A DNA stretch of 52,362 nucleotides, taken from assembly GCA_045598965.1 (NCBI GenBank), contig JAZRVH010000026.1, forward strand, positions 1-52,362. Direction: 5' to 3'. Positions 14,096 to 26,800 of the stretch are shown in pieces. The notes beneath the pieces were generated by a model. It did not search any database. It had not been told where the DNA came from and saw nothing but the letters and a program-made list of their open reading frames with translations. A program made the position numbers and the translations under genes. Every line of letters starts with the position of its first letter. Positions within the stretch are counted from its first letter, which is position 1. The DNA comes from RGIG426 sp045598965. Its GTDB lineage: Bacteria > Bacillota > Clostridia > Oscillospirales > Acutalibacteraceae.

Positions 14096-17000
14096 ATGAC
14101 AAGGGCAAAGAAACTTTCGATGTCAATGATTGCTATCGCTATGGTAGCGGTATTCCTGCTGACGATGCTCCCGTCTGTGTTCGGAGCTGTGGGCGTAAAA
14201 GCCCAGACGTTTGACGGTAGGACACACCGTCTCGGCTGTTGGTGGTGGGATTTCGCCGATGCACTGAACACCACGACCCGTGACAAATATCTCGGGTTGT
14301 TGGAAGAAACGGGTGTGACGGAGATTTACGTGGAGGCGTATAACTATCTGTGGGATACGAGCAACCATGCGAAGCTCCACGCTTTTATCTCGGCGGCACA
14401 AACGCACGGTATGCGTACGTCCGTGATGATTGATGACCCCGATCTTGCGACGGTTTCCAGTACTTCGAAGAACTATATCACCGACTTGTATAACGGCTGG
14501 GTGGCATACAAAAACACCTATCCGGATGACTGGCTGTACGGTATTCACTTCGACGTTGAGCCGGGCGGATACAACACCACCGTTTTGCAGAATTACTGCA
14601 ATTACTTGCTGAATAACGCCATCAATATTTTGATGAAAAAAGGCATCTATTGCGAGTTTGACGTGAACCCGGCGTGGAACGGCTACGACGGTGTGACGTA
14701 TAACGGCACCACCGATTTTTATAAAATCCTCGCCAAAGAGTTGGGTGGTGGCAAGGGTACTTTGTCGCTGATGTCGTATCGTGATACGGCTGCGAAGGTC
14801 ATATCCCGTGCAAACGAGAGAAAAGCCATTGACTATGCTATCCAGTACAACTGCGATTTCACCTACGGTATCGAGACGGATGACTCGAAGGAAAGCGGCG
14901 TGGATATTCACACGAAAAATAAAGCCTATCTGTGCGATATGCTGGATTACATTTTCGGCGTGATTGATAAAGCGAATTATTCTATGGATGCCGGTGTGGC
15001 GATTCATCACGCCAGTGTCTATTATAAACTTGCCGGTGCGTTGCCCACTACCTCGGTATATGTGCAAGGCGGCACCACTGCTTCTCGTCCGTCCTATGCA
15101 ACGGAGGCATCTCAAGACCCGAGCCAAGCCGAAAGAATTGCGGTATGGTCCGGTACGATTAACCGTGACTTTACCACAAAAGAGAACGGCTTTGCCTCCA
15201 TTGATGTGGATGCGTTGACCCAGGCGTTCCGTGACGATTTGACCGCCAACGGCTTGCCGATTCAGTACGAGGTCGTAGCAGATGCCACCTATATTTCCGG
15301 CCCTGTCGGATATGCAAACATCGGCTTCTACCAAGATTCTCCGTATCTCGAAGCGTGGCCGGTAAAAGGTTCTCCGGTTACCGGCGGTGTCATTTCGGAT
15401 ATTTCCACCTTGAATAATACCGCCAGTATGTTTATCCTCAGCGAGGGTGCAAATAATATTGTCCACATTAACAGCTTTACGCTGTATGCGTATCGTGGCG
15501 GTTCTACCCAGGCGTCGCAGTCTCAATCCGGCACACAGGCATCGCAAAACCCGGGTCAAACCGGAAGAGTTGCGGTGTGGTCCGGTAAAATCGACCGCAA
15601 TTTCACCACGAAAACGAACGGCTTTGCCTCCATTGATGTGGATGCATTGACCCAGGCGTTCCGTGATGACTTGAACGCCAACGGCTTGCCGCTTCAGTAC
15701 GAGGTCGTAGCGGATGCTACTTATATTTCCGGTCCTGCCGGATATGCGTGCATTGGCTTCTACCAAGATTCTCCGTATCTCGAAGCGTGGCCGGTAAAAG
15801 ATTCTCCGGTTACCGGCGGTGTCATTTCGGATATCTCCACCTTGAATAATACCGCCAGTATGTTTATCCTCAGCGAAGGGTTGGATAACCTTATTTACAT
15901 TGACACCTTGACCCTATACGCTTATCGTGAGGGTGGCGGCTGGACGTCTTACTCCTCCCAGCCCGGAACTCAGTCGTCCCAGTCCGGTACGCAGGCATCT
16001 CAAGACCCGAGCCAAGCCGAAAAGATTGCGGTGTGGTCCGGCAACATCAATATGGATTTCACCACCAAAGCGAATGGTTTTGCCTCCATTGCGGTGGATG
16101 CATTGACCCAAGCGTTCCGTGACGATTTGAATGCTAACGGCTTGCCGATTCAATACGAGGTCGTAGCAGATGCCACCTATATTTCCGGTCCTGTTGGATA
16201 TGCAAACATCGGCTTCTACCAAGATTCTCCGTATCTCGAAGCGTGGCCGGTGAAAGGCTCTACGATTACCGGCGGCGTTATTTCGGACATTTCCACCTTG
16301 AACAATACCGCCAGTATGTTTATCCTCAGCGAGGGTGCGGATAATATTGTGCACATTAATAACTTGACGCTGTATGCGTATCGTGGCGGCGGTGGCTGGA
16401 CATCTTACTCCTCCCAGCCCGGTACGCAGACGTCGCAGTCCCAGTCCGGTACGCAGTCGCCCTACACTCAGGCATCCAATACCGAGCCGAGCTATACTCA
16501 GGCGTCGCAGTCCCAATCCAGCACACAGCCGTCGCAAAACCCGGGTCAACTCGGTAAAATTGCGGTGTGGTCCGGTACGATTAACCGTGACTTTATCACG
16601 AAAGACAATGGCTTCGCCTCTATCAATGTAGATGAACTGACCCAGGCGTTCCGTGACGATTTGACCGTCAACGGCTTGCCGATTCAATATGAAGTCGAAG
16701 CGGATGCCACTTACGTTTCCGGTCCTATCGGATATGCGAACATCGGTTTCTATCAAGATGCTCCGTATCTTGAAGCGTGGCCGGAAAAAGGTTCTCCGGT
16801 TACCGGCGGTGTTATTTCAAATATCTCCACCTTGAACAATACTGCCAGCATGTTCATCCTCAGCGAGGGAGCGAACAACGTGGTTCACATTGACAGCCTG
16901 ACGCTGTATGCCTATCGTCGCACCTATATTGTGCCGACATACAGCGGCACCGAGCCGTCTGCTTCCCAGACCGTGCCGTCCTCTTCCCAGACCGTGCCGT

Positions 17001-17497
17001 CTCAAAGTGTGACTACGCCCGGCGGAAAGACGGTCGTCAATTCATTCTTGAATGAAAACGGCGATATCGTTTTGGTGTATTCTGACGGTTCGATTGAGAT
17101 TATTCCGAAATCCACCGAATCGAGCTCGCAGACCGAATCGAGCTCGCAGACTGAGTCGAGCTCGCAGACGATGCCCACAATGCCGACGATGCCGACGATG
17201 CCCAGTGTGTCGTGGCAACCCTCCTCGTCCGGCAGTACTTCGGCCACTGAGCTGACAGAATCCGCTCCGACCGAGACCGACCCGAGCAGCAACCCGGAGG
17301 TGCTTTTGGGCGACGCTAATGACGACAATGCCGTCAATATGAAAGATGTTCTTCTTATGCGAAAATACATCGCCAACTTGACCGATGAGTTGAATATGAC
17401 CGCCGCCGATGTGAACTTGGATGGCGACGTTAATATGAAAGATGTGTTGATGCTTCGCAAGTTCCTTGCCAATCTTGTGGACAGACTCGGCGAATAA
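14096..17497 (+). CDS. Secreted TIM-barrel (glycoside hydrolase-like) protein with four repeats and a dockerin
   Basis: This is a 1133-residue secreted protein. A signal peptide (MTRAKKLSMSMIAIAMVAVF onward, cleavage near residue 38) leads to a domain of about 300 residues that reads like a TIM barrel. Residues 149-156, GIHFDVEP, resemble the acidic strand-end motif (DxE) of chitinase-like hydrolases, with Asp153 and Glu155 as candidates. Four copies of a repeat of about 120 residues follow (from residues 348, 494, 643 and 821), joined by Ser/Thr/Gln-rich linkers. A Ser/Thr/Pro stalk with SSSQTE and MPT repeats precedes a two-segment dockerin (1072-1133; GDANDDNAVNMKDV and ADVNLDGDVNMKDV). 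It is probably a surface-complex enzyme or binding protein. No catalytic family can be named with confidence. Confidence 0.88.
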   Translation: MTRAKKLSMSMIAIAMVAVFLLTMLPSVFGAVGVKAQTFDGRTHRLGCWWWDFADALNTTTRDKYLGLLEETGVTEIYVEAYNYLWDTSNHAKLHAFISAAQTHGMRTSVMIDDPDLATVSSTSKNYITDLYNGWVAYKNTYPDDWLYGIHFDVEPGGYNTTVLQNYCNYLLNNAINILMKKGIYCEFDVNPAWNGYDGVTYNGTTDFYKILAKELGGGKGTLSLMSYRDTAAKVISRANERKAIDYAIQYNCDFTYGIETDDSKESGVDIHTKNKAYLCDMLDYIFGVIDKANYSMDAGVAIHHASVYYKLAGALPTTSVYVQGGTTASRPSYATEASQDPSQAERIAVWSGTINRDFTTKENGFASIDVDALTQAFRDDLTANGLPIQYEVVADATYISGPVGYANIGFYQDSPYLEAWPVKGSPVTGGVISDISTLNNTASMFILSEGANNIVHINSFTLYAYRGGSTQASQSQSGTQASQNPGQTGRVAVWSGKIDRNFTTKTNGFASIDVDALTQAFRDDLNANGLPLQYEVVADATYISGPAGYACIGFYQDSPYLEAWPVKDSPVTGGVISDISTLNNTASMFILSEGLDNLIYIDTLTLYAYREGGGWTSYSSQPGTQSSQSGTQASQDPSQAEKIAVWSGNINMDFTTKANGFASIAVDALTQAFRDDLNANGLPIQYEVVADATYISGPVGYANIGFYQDSPYLEAWPVKGSTITGGVISDISTLNNTASMFILSEGADNIVHINNLTLYAYRGGGGWTSYSSQPGTQTSQSQSGTQSPYTQASNTEPSYTQASQSQSSTQPSQNPGQLGKIAVWSGTINRDFITKDNGFASINVDELTQAFRDDLTVNGLPIQYEVEADATYVSGPIGYANIGFYQDAPYLEAWPEKGSPVTGGVISNISTLNNTASMFILSEGANNVVHIDSLTLYAYRRTYIVPTYSGTEPSASQTVPSSSQTVPSQSVTTPGGKTVVNSFLNENGDIVLVYSDGSIEIIPKSTESSSQTESSSQTESSSQTMPTMPTMPTMPSVSWQPSSSGSTSATELTESAPTETDPSSNPEVLLGDANDDNAVNMKDVLLMRKYIANLTDELNMTAADVNLDGDVNMKDVLMLRKFLANLVDRLGE
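15137..16920 (+). repeat. Four direct repeats inside the TIM-barrel/dockerin gene
   Basis: Each unit opens with IAVWSG or VAVWSG and contains NGFASIDVDALTQAFRDDL, GFYQDSPYLEAWP and NNTASMFILSEG, ending in TLYAYR. Starts are near 15137, 15574, 16024 and 16557. The DNA is also strongly alike between units. The repeat may be a carbohydrate-binding beta-sandwich, which is inference only. Confidence 0.9.
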
Positions 17498-17508
17498 AGA
17501 CATATTCT

Positions 17509-17545
17509 AAAAGCCGGAGGCGTAAAACCGCCTCCGGCTTTTGCT
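17509..17545 (+). terminator. Terminator after the TIM-barrel/dockerin gene
   Basis: AAAAGCCGGAGGCG and its exact complement CGCCTCCGGCTTTT surround a short A-rich loop. Confidence 0.92.
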
Positions 17546-17797
17546 TTGCAAAAATGGACACCGTAGATGTGAGTAAATCAACGAAATGTGCAAATAAAGG
17601 AAAAATGCACAAAAATATGGCGAGGAAATACCATAATTTTTCACATTTTTTTATGTGTATAGGGGTTGCGTAAGGGTAACAAAAACTCTATAATGTAAAG
17701 AAAGACAAGGGGATAATTGTGTCCTTTTGCGATGACAATGTTTTTAATTGCCTTTAATACTAACTTCGAGCTTATGGAAAAGGAGGGAGCAAAGTCG
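17546..17797 (+). other. Intergenic leader of the giant adhesin gene
   Basis: No gene is supported between 17498 and 17797. The stretch holds the promoter at 17666-17694, a leader of about 130 bases and the strong ribosome-binding site AGGAGGGAG at 17781-17789, which is better placed for the 9-codon frame at 17798 than for the adhesin ATG. Confidence 0.6.
17666..17694 (+). promoter_or_regulatory. Promoter of the giant adhesin gene
   Basis: TTGCGT (17666-17671) and TATAAT (17689-17694) have 17-base spacing. Confidence 0.7.
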
Positions 17798-17827
17798 GTG
17801 AAAAGACGGCTTTGCGGACAGCTATGA
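17798..17827 (+). CDS. Possible 9-codon leader peptide overlapping the adhesin start
   Basis: A GTG at 17798 lies 8 bases after AGGAGGGAG, the only strong ribosome-binding site here. It opens a frame of nine codons (M K R R L C G Q L) whose TGA stop overlaps the adhesin ATG as ATGA. This is the usual geometry for translational coupling. An alternative is that one base is missing or extra in the sequence: a single-base shift would fuse this charged segment to the adhesin signal peptide and make GTG the true start. I cannot choose between these from the sequence. Confidence 0.4.
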   Translation: MKRRLCGQL

Positions 17828-20800
17828 AAAAAATGAAGGGTATGAAATTCTGGTCGGTGGCGTGTGCCATCGTACTGGCGGTGTCCTGCCTTACGACGAT
17901 GATGTTCATCGGTTCGGCGTCGGAGCCGGTTGGCACCGTAACGGCACAGAGCGAATACGTCTGCCGTATTGCGGCGGACGATATGACCAATACGCCGCCG
18001 TATGCCAGCGACGGTGTAACGGATGGCTTCGGCTCACGTGAATCGGACGGTCGTGTTTGGGTGGATAAGTCTGTGCAAGCGAACGAAGCGAGCAACGCAT
18101 TTGACGTGACGCTGTCCGCTTTGGCACAGGAATACTCCTACTCCGAAGAAGCCATCGAGACGATTATGGAGCAAAATGCGGCGGACGTGCTGTTTATTTT
18201 GGACTTCAGTTCTTCGATGACCAGTAACAGTATGAAAACCGCGAGCGGTACGAACGCCGGTACGCGTTTGCAGGTGTTGGCGGAATCGCTGAACTCCGCA
18301 ATGAAAGAAATTGCGGAGGTCAACCCCTATAACCGCATTATGGCGGTGGCGTTTGATGGTTCGGCGTATGATTTCCTGCCGCTCGGCTCGTATGGCGCCG
18401 GCACTGACGGAAACTATGTGAAGTTTGCGAACAACACCATTTCCACGGTTTCCGGTGTGAAATTCACCGGCGTGATTGACGGTGTGGAGTATACCGATGA
18501 GGAATTGTCTTTCTCTAAGGAGAAAGGCAGCGGTACGCACATGCAAATCGGTATCACCTACGGCTGTGATCAACTGCTCCAAAATATGACGAACGGTTTC
18601 GGCGAGGGCAAACGTCTGCCTTTCGTGATGGTGATGACCGACGGCGAGTCCAACTACTCCAACGATAACTGGGCGGGTGTCAACCTCGAATCCAACAACG
18701 GAACCTCGACCCAGCGTGAGGCCAACAGTACGCTCGCATCCACCTTCTGGAAGAAACGCTTGATTGATGCGTATAACGCGAAAAACACCGCCAACGGATT
18801 TGACGGCTCGGTGAACGCCGTGTGGTTCAACATCGGTGTCGGACTCGGTGATCCGGGCGACAACGCAAGTACTGCCTCGGCGGTGCAGGTGTCGATGAAA
18901 CCGTCGTTTGCCAACCCGGATGCGACGTCGACCAGCAACGCCGGTAAAATCTACACCCAAATCCTCACTCGCTTGGAAAATGCGTATAACAATCCGCAAG
19001 ACTACGTCGGCGACCCGCTGAACGGCTACGATGACCTGCTTGCCCGTGCCGGCATTGACGTGGAAGCCCTCCGCACGGCGGTCAGCACAGCGGTCAGCAC
19101 GGCGGAGAGTAACTTCAATGCGAAGTTAGCTGACCCGAATTCGGATGAAGCGAAAGCCATTAAAGCGGCGGGCGAAGCGGCGGAGGCGGCGATTACCGAA
19201 CCGGCCCAAAGAAGCAAGTTCTCCAGCGACAATGCCTACTACACGTACATCAAGAACAACTTCGGCATTGACCACAGCAAAAACCCCTACAAAAACGCGA
19301 AAAACGACGACAAGTACAATGAGGATGTTGCCGCGAAGATAGCGGAAAAAGCCGCCCAAGCCCAATCGGATGCGGAAGCCGCCAAAAAAGCCGAACTGTA
19401 TGACGCAGCGGTGGGGAGTGTCGAAGCACAAGCCATGTCGGATGCGTTGGAAGCCCAAAATCTCACCATTGATGATTTGAATGATGCGGTGCAGGGCTAC
19501 TTCGAGAAGTTCATCAAAGAGTATATGGGCTATGACGGTACCACCCAAGCAGAACGTCAGACCAACTATGCGAAAAACCCGATGCACTATTTCGCCGAGT
19601 ACGTCAACTATGCGGACACCTCCACGAAGGTGAACGACTCGTTCGACCAATTGGCGAGCCTCATTTCCGCCGCAACGCAGGGTACGGTTATCCCGATTAC
19701 CCACCATGCCACGTCCGGTGCGGCTGCGGACGAAATCTTTATTACCTTTACCGACCCGATCGGCAAGGGCACGGCGATCAAAACCGATGACGACGGCAAC
19801 TACATTATGTCCGTCGTGCTGAAAGGCGTGACCTATACCGGTCGTCCGAAATCCGGTGCGGCGACGGGTGTTTACGAGTTCTATAACGAGACCGAAGATA
19901 AGGTTTTGTATTCCACGGCGACCATTTCCGACAGTTCGGTGATGTGGGAAATCAACGCCTACGAGCTGCCGATCATCCGCTTTGCCAACCGTATGCTTCC
20001 GGGCGAGCCGGTGAAAGGTGAGATCTACGAAGACCCGAACCTCGCACCGATTTTGGTGAAATACGAGGTCATGCCGACGGCGGATGCACTGGCGAATACC
20101 GCTACCAACGGCAATTTCATCTATGAGCATGACGATATCGCCTCTGCTCCGGCAAAAGCGGTGTTTACGCCGACTCTCGCCAACACCTATTACTTCAAAA
20201 ACACCGGCAAGATGGAAACTCCGGTTTATGAGAAAATTACCGATATCGAGGAAACGATTGACAAGGCGACGGATGCGAATAAATCCGAAACCGCTTACTA
20301 TAACACCGACTCTCCCAACCCCCCTGCCTATGTCACCGACTCTTTCTGGGGTTCCGGTGACGATGAGGACGACTTTATCATCCTGCTCGGCAATGATGCA
20401 CGCACGAAGGTGCTCGCCGAGGTGTCGATTGAGGACGACCGTATGGAGGATGCTGCCGGTGTTACCGCACACACCTACGGTACGGACGAGACCATTACCT
20501 ATACGCTGAAAGTCAAGAATCTCTCGGACGAGAAACTGAAAAACCTCACCTACACGCTGGACGTGACTCCGAGTGGCCCGACCACCTCGGATACGCCTTT
20601 GGCACTGACCGTCGGCACTTGCTCGACGACGCCGGACAGCACGGTGAAGACCGGCAACAAGCAAACGCTCACTTTTTCGATTGATGAACTGGCCGCCGGT
20701 GCAACCGAAACGGTGACGGTGCCGATGACGCCTGCTGTCGGCACCAAAAACGGTGTGACGGTAGATGCGGTTATTACGCTGACCGAAGTGTTTAAAACCG

Positions 20801-23800
20801 CCCTGGTGACTCCGGCGACGGATGAGGTCGGCGAGGAGCTGATTGCCGAAGATGCGACGGTATACACCTATCTCGACGGCACGAAAACCAACTTGACGGG
20901 TATTTCCGGTGCACCGAGCACGCTGTATATCAAAAAAGACGGCGGCGACTACATTGCTTTGACCAAAGATACCCCCACCGCAACCTATATTGCGACGAAC
21001 ATTCCGGTGGGCACGTATACCATCTATGACGGCAACTCCGGCACGCCGAACACACTTGGCACGGTGTCTGTGGTCAAGGATGGCGACAACATCGGCAATA
21101 TCTATTGGAAGACCGTCGTTATGACAAAGGTGTGGGACGATAACTCCGACCAAGACGGTAAGCGTTGGGACGTGAAAATCAACTTGAACCGTGCTGTCGG
21201 AACTGCCGGTGTGCCGAGCCTTGTGCAGTCCTACACGTTTACCAAATCCGATGCAGTTACCGGCAACACGAACACCTGGAAAAAATCAGTGGTTCAGCTG
21301 GCGAAAGATGCTTCCGGATTTGACTACATCTATACAATCAACGAACCGATTGCCGACAACCCGGCGATTGCCACGGGTACGGGAACGTACACGGCATCGT
21401 ATTCTGCGGATGGCTTGACCGTTACCAACAAGCATACGCCGGAGACCACCTCCTTGACGATGAAAAAGGTATGGGATGACCACTATAACCAAGACGGAAA
21501 ACGTCCGGCGAACGTTACCCTGACGCTGTATAAACAGCTGGAGGGCGACACGAAAACGAAGGTGGCTGACTACACCTACAACGACACCGGCGACGAGTGG
21601 GTGAAAACACTCGAAAATATGCCGGTATACGAGGGCGGCAAACTCATCACTTACACAGTTGACGAGTTGACCGACAACGTGCCGACCGACTACGAAAAAA
21701 CGGTTGACGGCTTGACCGTTACCAACAAACACGTGCCGGAAGTGGTTTCGGTAACGTTGAAAAAGGTATGGGACGACAACTCCGACCAAGACGGCAAACG
21801 TCCGGAGAAGATGATGCTGATGCTTCTCAAGAAGGTCGGTTCTACGACGTCGATTGTGGAGGAGTATGAGCTCTCCGGTTCGGGCAACGAATGGACGAAA
21901 ACCATCGAAAACCTGCCGAAATATCAGGACGGCGTGGAAATCACCTATCTTGCTGACGAGGACAACAACAAGATGCCGGCCGGCTACGCCAAAACCTCGG
22001 CAAGCGGTCTTGTTGTGACCAACCAACACGTGCCGGAGACTAAGACTATCAGCGGTACGAAGACGTGGGACGATACGGACTACGTCGGCAAAACCGGCTA
22101 CACCCGCCCGAACATCACCGTCAACCTCACCGCTAAAGTGAATGGCGTGAAAGTGGACGAACTGTGCAAGACGGCTACCGTAACGAAGGATGTCAGTTGG
22201 CAATATGCGTTCTATGACATGCCGGTGTACCATGAGGGAACAAAAGTTGATTACACCGTGTCCGAGGCAGCGGTGGACGGCTTCACGCCGACCGTGACCG
22301 GCTATAACATTAAAAATACGCCGATTGAAAAAGCGGAAGTGCTTAAACCGATTTCCTTTAAGGTGAAAAAGTTGGATAGCCTCACCTCGACCGGCAAAGG
22401 CATTAAGGGTGCTGTGTTTACGTTGACCGACGAACTCGGTGGTTCGACCACCTATTCGACCGGCAACGACGGCACGGTGGAGATTCCTTTCACCACCACC
22501 GGCACCTACACGCTGACCGAGACGACGGCTCCGACCGGCTATCAGCTGAATGCCGCCAACACCTACACGGTGACGGTTTCCAAAAACTTCACGAAAGTCG
22601 AGCTTAGCACCGACAAAACGAAGTGGAACTGGAACTACGATTTGGCCTACACCCTTGCTGCGGTGGAGGATGGCGTATTGACCGTTAAAGACGAGCCGAT
22701 TAAAACGCCGTCTACCACGCTGACCAAGGTGTGGGACGACAACCAAAACCAAGACGGTATTCGTCCGGCGAGTGTGGTAATCGGTCTGTATAAGACGGTG
22801 AACAGCACCACGTCCAAAGTGCAAGACGTGACGTTCACCGGCGATATGACCGCAGAATCCTGGACGAAAGATGTGGAGAACCTGCCGATCTATGAGGACG
22901 GCTATGCCGTGACCTATACGGTCGAAGAGGATGAGGATCAGCTCGGCGAGGAATACACCAAAAAGTCGGTGGATAACACCACCCTTACCGTGACGAACTT
23001 CCACAAACCGGGCGTGACCTCCGCTACCCTCAAAAAGGTGTGGGACGATAACTCCGACCAAGACGGCAAACGTCCGGCAAACGTCACCCTGACGCTGTAT
23101 AAACAGCCGGCGGGCGGCGAAAAGGCGAAGGTGGACGATTACACCTTCTCCGGCACCGGCAATGAGTGGAGCAAAACGATTGATGACCTGCCGAAATTCG
23201 AAGACGGTAAACTTCTTACCTATACCGTCGACGAGTTGACCGACAATGTGCCGACCGGTTACACGAAAGAGTCGGCGGACGGCTTGACGGTTACGAACAA
23301 GCACGTGCCGGAAGTGAAAACCATTACCGTTACCAAAACGTGGAACGACGATATCTATAAAGATGCGGAGTCTGCCACCGGATTTGTGACGGATTACGAG
23401 CGTCCGACAATCACCGTCATCCTCACCGCTACGGTGGATGGCGAAAAAGTCGACGAGCTGTGTGATACCGCTACTATTGATGCACTGTCCGACTGGAAAC
23501 ACGACTTTGAGGATGTACCGGTGTACCATGGCGGCAAACTCGTGACCTACACCGTGTCTGAGGAAACGGTGGACGGCTATACGCCGCTCGTTATCGACGA
23601 CGACATCCAAAACACGCCGGTTGATAAAACCGATGTGCTTAACCCGGTGTCGTTGATCATCAAAAAGACGGATGCCAACACCATCACCGGCAAGGGAATT
23701 GCCGAAGCGGTCTTTACGCTGACGCCGACCGATCCGGCGGGTGACCCGGTGACCTATGTTACCGATGAAAACGGCGAACTGGAAATTGAGTTTACCAAAG

Positions 23801-26800
23801 ACGGCGAATACACTCTCGCCGAAACCACGCCGCCGACCGGCTATCAGTTGAACGAAAATGTTTACACCATTACGGTGAATCGCAATTTTGTCAACGTGAA
23901 GCTGAATGACTTGAAATCGCTGTGGAACTGGAACTATGACCTGTCGTATCTGTTGACCGGCGTTCAGGACGGCGTGCTCACCGTCAGCGATGAGCCGATT
24001 TACGAAAGCAAAACGACTCTGACCAAGGTGTGGGATGACAACTCGAACCAAGACGGCATTCGTCCGGAAAGTGTGTCGCTCACCCTGTTCAAAACCGTAA
24101 ATGGCGAGACTACCAAGGTGGACGATTATACCCTCTCCGCCGACGGTGACGTTTGGACCTTTGACGTTGAAAATCTGCCCACCTATGAGGACGGTTATCC
24201 GATTACCTATACGGTTGACGAGGAATCCGACCAGCTGGGCGACACATATGCAAAACAGTCGGTGGACAACGATACGTTGACCGTGACCAACTTCCACAAA
24301 CCGGACGTTACCTCCGTAACGCTTAAAAAGGTTTGGAATGATGAGAACGACGCCGATGAGCTTCGTCCGGAAACCGCCACGCTGATTTTGTGCAAATCGG
24401 TGGACAATAGCGAACCGATGCAGTTCGGCGAGCCGTATACTCTCAGCGGCGAGGGCAACGAGTGGACTTTGATTGTGAATGACTTGCCTCGCTTCGAGAA
24501 CGGCAAGACGATTGTGTATTCGGCACAAGAAGCCCAGGTGGAGGGTTATGAAGCCCCGACCTTTGACGGCCTTGTGGTTACCAATACCCGCCTCGTGTTC
24601 CGTGACGTGACCTATAAAGAGTACGGCACCGACGAGGATAAAGACAACGTTCCGGATGAAAAGAAAACCGTAGTACAGTATAATCACAAAATCCAGGTGC
24701 AGCCCAACGGCGGCATTTGGCGTGAGTCCGCTGACAATACCGATTTGACGGTTACCGAGGCGATTACGCTGGAGGATCCGACCCGTGAGGGATACGTCTT
24801 TATCGGATGGGAGAAACTCGCCGGAGAAGACGGTTACGACTATATCTATAAAGCGGTATGGGAAGAGGATACCATCGGCGGCGGCTCCGGCTTTGACCAG
24901 CCGGACGGTATCCCGGATAAATACCAGAAGAAAGTCACCTTTGAGATTGAAAACGGCACCTGGGATGACGGTGAAGATACCGCTATCGTGACCATCCTTA
25001 CCCTCGTGGATGAGGACGGCGTGTGGAACGAAAACGGCACGGCAACCTTGACGGTGCCCACCGATATGCAGCCGAAAACAGGTTACGACAAGACGACCGG
25101 TAACTGGGACAAAACGCCCGCAGAAATCGTCAAGAGTACGGAGCCGGAGACCTATACGTATTCTTACGACAAACTTGTTTATGAGATTACGGTGGAAGTC
25201 GAAAACGGCACCTCTGACGTTGATGGCAAGACGACGATTTCCTACGGTGACGATCAGACGGTGACCTTCACCCCGGATTCGGGTTATGTCATTGACGTCG
25301 TGACGGTGGACGGCGAGGCGGCGGTACTTACCGACGGTAAATACACCTTCGGGGATGTCACCGATAACCACAAGATTATCGTGCAGTTCGCCGAGGATAA
25401 AAACGGCGATGGTATCCCGGATAAATACCAGGCAACCGTGACCTACAAGGTTAAAAACGGTATGTGGAGCGACGAGACCGCCGACGCTATCGACGAGCTG
25501 TTCACGCTGAAAGAATACGTGGACGGCGTGTGGGTGGATTTGGGCACGACCCTTGCGGACACGATTCCCACCGGCATGAAGCCGGACGACACCCACGTGG
25601 ATTCCGGTAGCTGGGATGCGGATATCGACGCCGACACCTTGGTGGTGGACGGCAGTGTGTACACCTACACGTTCAGCAAGGATTACACCTACGACATCAT
25701 CGTTAACGTTGAGGGCGGCACGTCCAATGTGGACGGTAAAGAGACGGTTATTCGTCACGATGACAAGACAGTCACCTTTACGCCTGACGAGGGCAAAGTG
25801 ATTGTGTCGGTGGTTATTGACGGCGAAGAAGTGAAAATCAACGAAGACCTCACCTATGATTTCACGGATGTCACCGATAACCACACGATTACCGTGGTGT
25901 TTGCCGACGATAAGAACGGCAACGGCGTGCCGGATATCTTTGAAGTGAAAGTCACCTATGAGGTTGAAAACGGCACCTGGGCAGACGGTACTGCGGAGGA
26001 TATCGTTGAGAACTTCGTGATGAAAGAGCTGAAAGACGGTGTGTGGACGGATTTGAATCCGATCCTCGGCGAGACCATTCCCACCGGAATGGTGCCGGAT
26101 GAATTCCACAATGAGGAAGCTTCCTGGAGCGAGGATATTACCGCCGACACGGCAGTGGTGAACAATGCGGTTTATCGTTACACCTTCGGTAAAGAGATGA
26201 CGCATACCATTGTTGTGGATATCCAAAACGGTAAGACCGATCCGGACCAAAGCTCTTTCCCGGTGAATCACAAAGAAGACCAGGATGTGAAAATCATTCC
26301 GAACGACCATACGGTTATCGACAAGATTATTGTGGATGGCGTGGAGCAGGAGATTCCGGAGGACGGCATCATCCACTTTACTGCCATTACCACCGACCAT
26401 AACATCCAAATCATCTGTGAGGAGGATGCTAACGACGATATGATTGCCGACAAGTATCAGGCGATTGTCATGGTTGACATGGACAACGAAGATGCCGGCT
26501 ACGTGAGTGGCGACGGTGTTTACTGGAAAGGCGAGACCGCCACGGTGACGGCAACGCCCAGCACTGGCTATCGCTTTATCGGCTGGATGCTGGATGGCGA
26601 GATTGTGAGTTATGATCCGGAATACACCTTTACGGCGGACGAGAATGTGAAGCTCATAGCAATGTTTGAAAAGGAAGAAGAGCCGACGACGACCACCACA
26701 ACCACCACAACCACCACGACCACGACAACTACCACCACGACCACGACGACGACGGAGCCGACGACCACCACCACGGTGACCACGACCGCTCCTGCACACG

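Noticed and set aside
17812..17823. TTG at 17812 as start of the giant adhesin
   Set aside because: It is a rare start with no ribosome-binding site at suitable distance. ATG at 17824 overlapping the leader stop is more plausible.
26682..26790. Simple ACC/ACA microsatellite as a phase-variation tract
   Set aside because: Synonymous codons are mixed and the run is coding in a normal LPxTG stalk. Slippage by single codons would not shift the frame.
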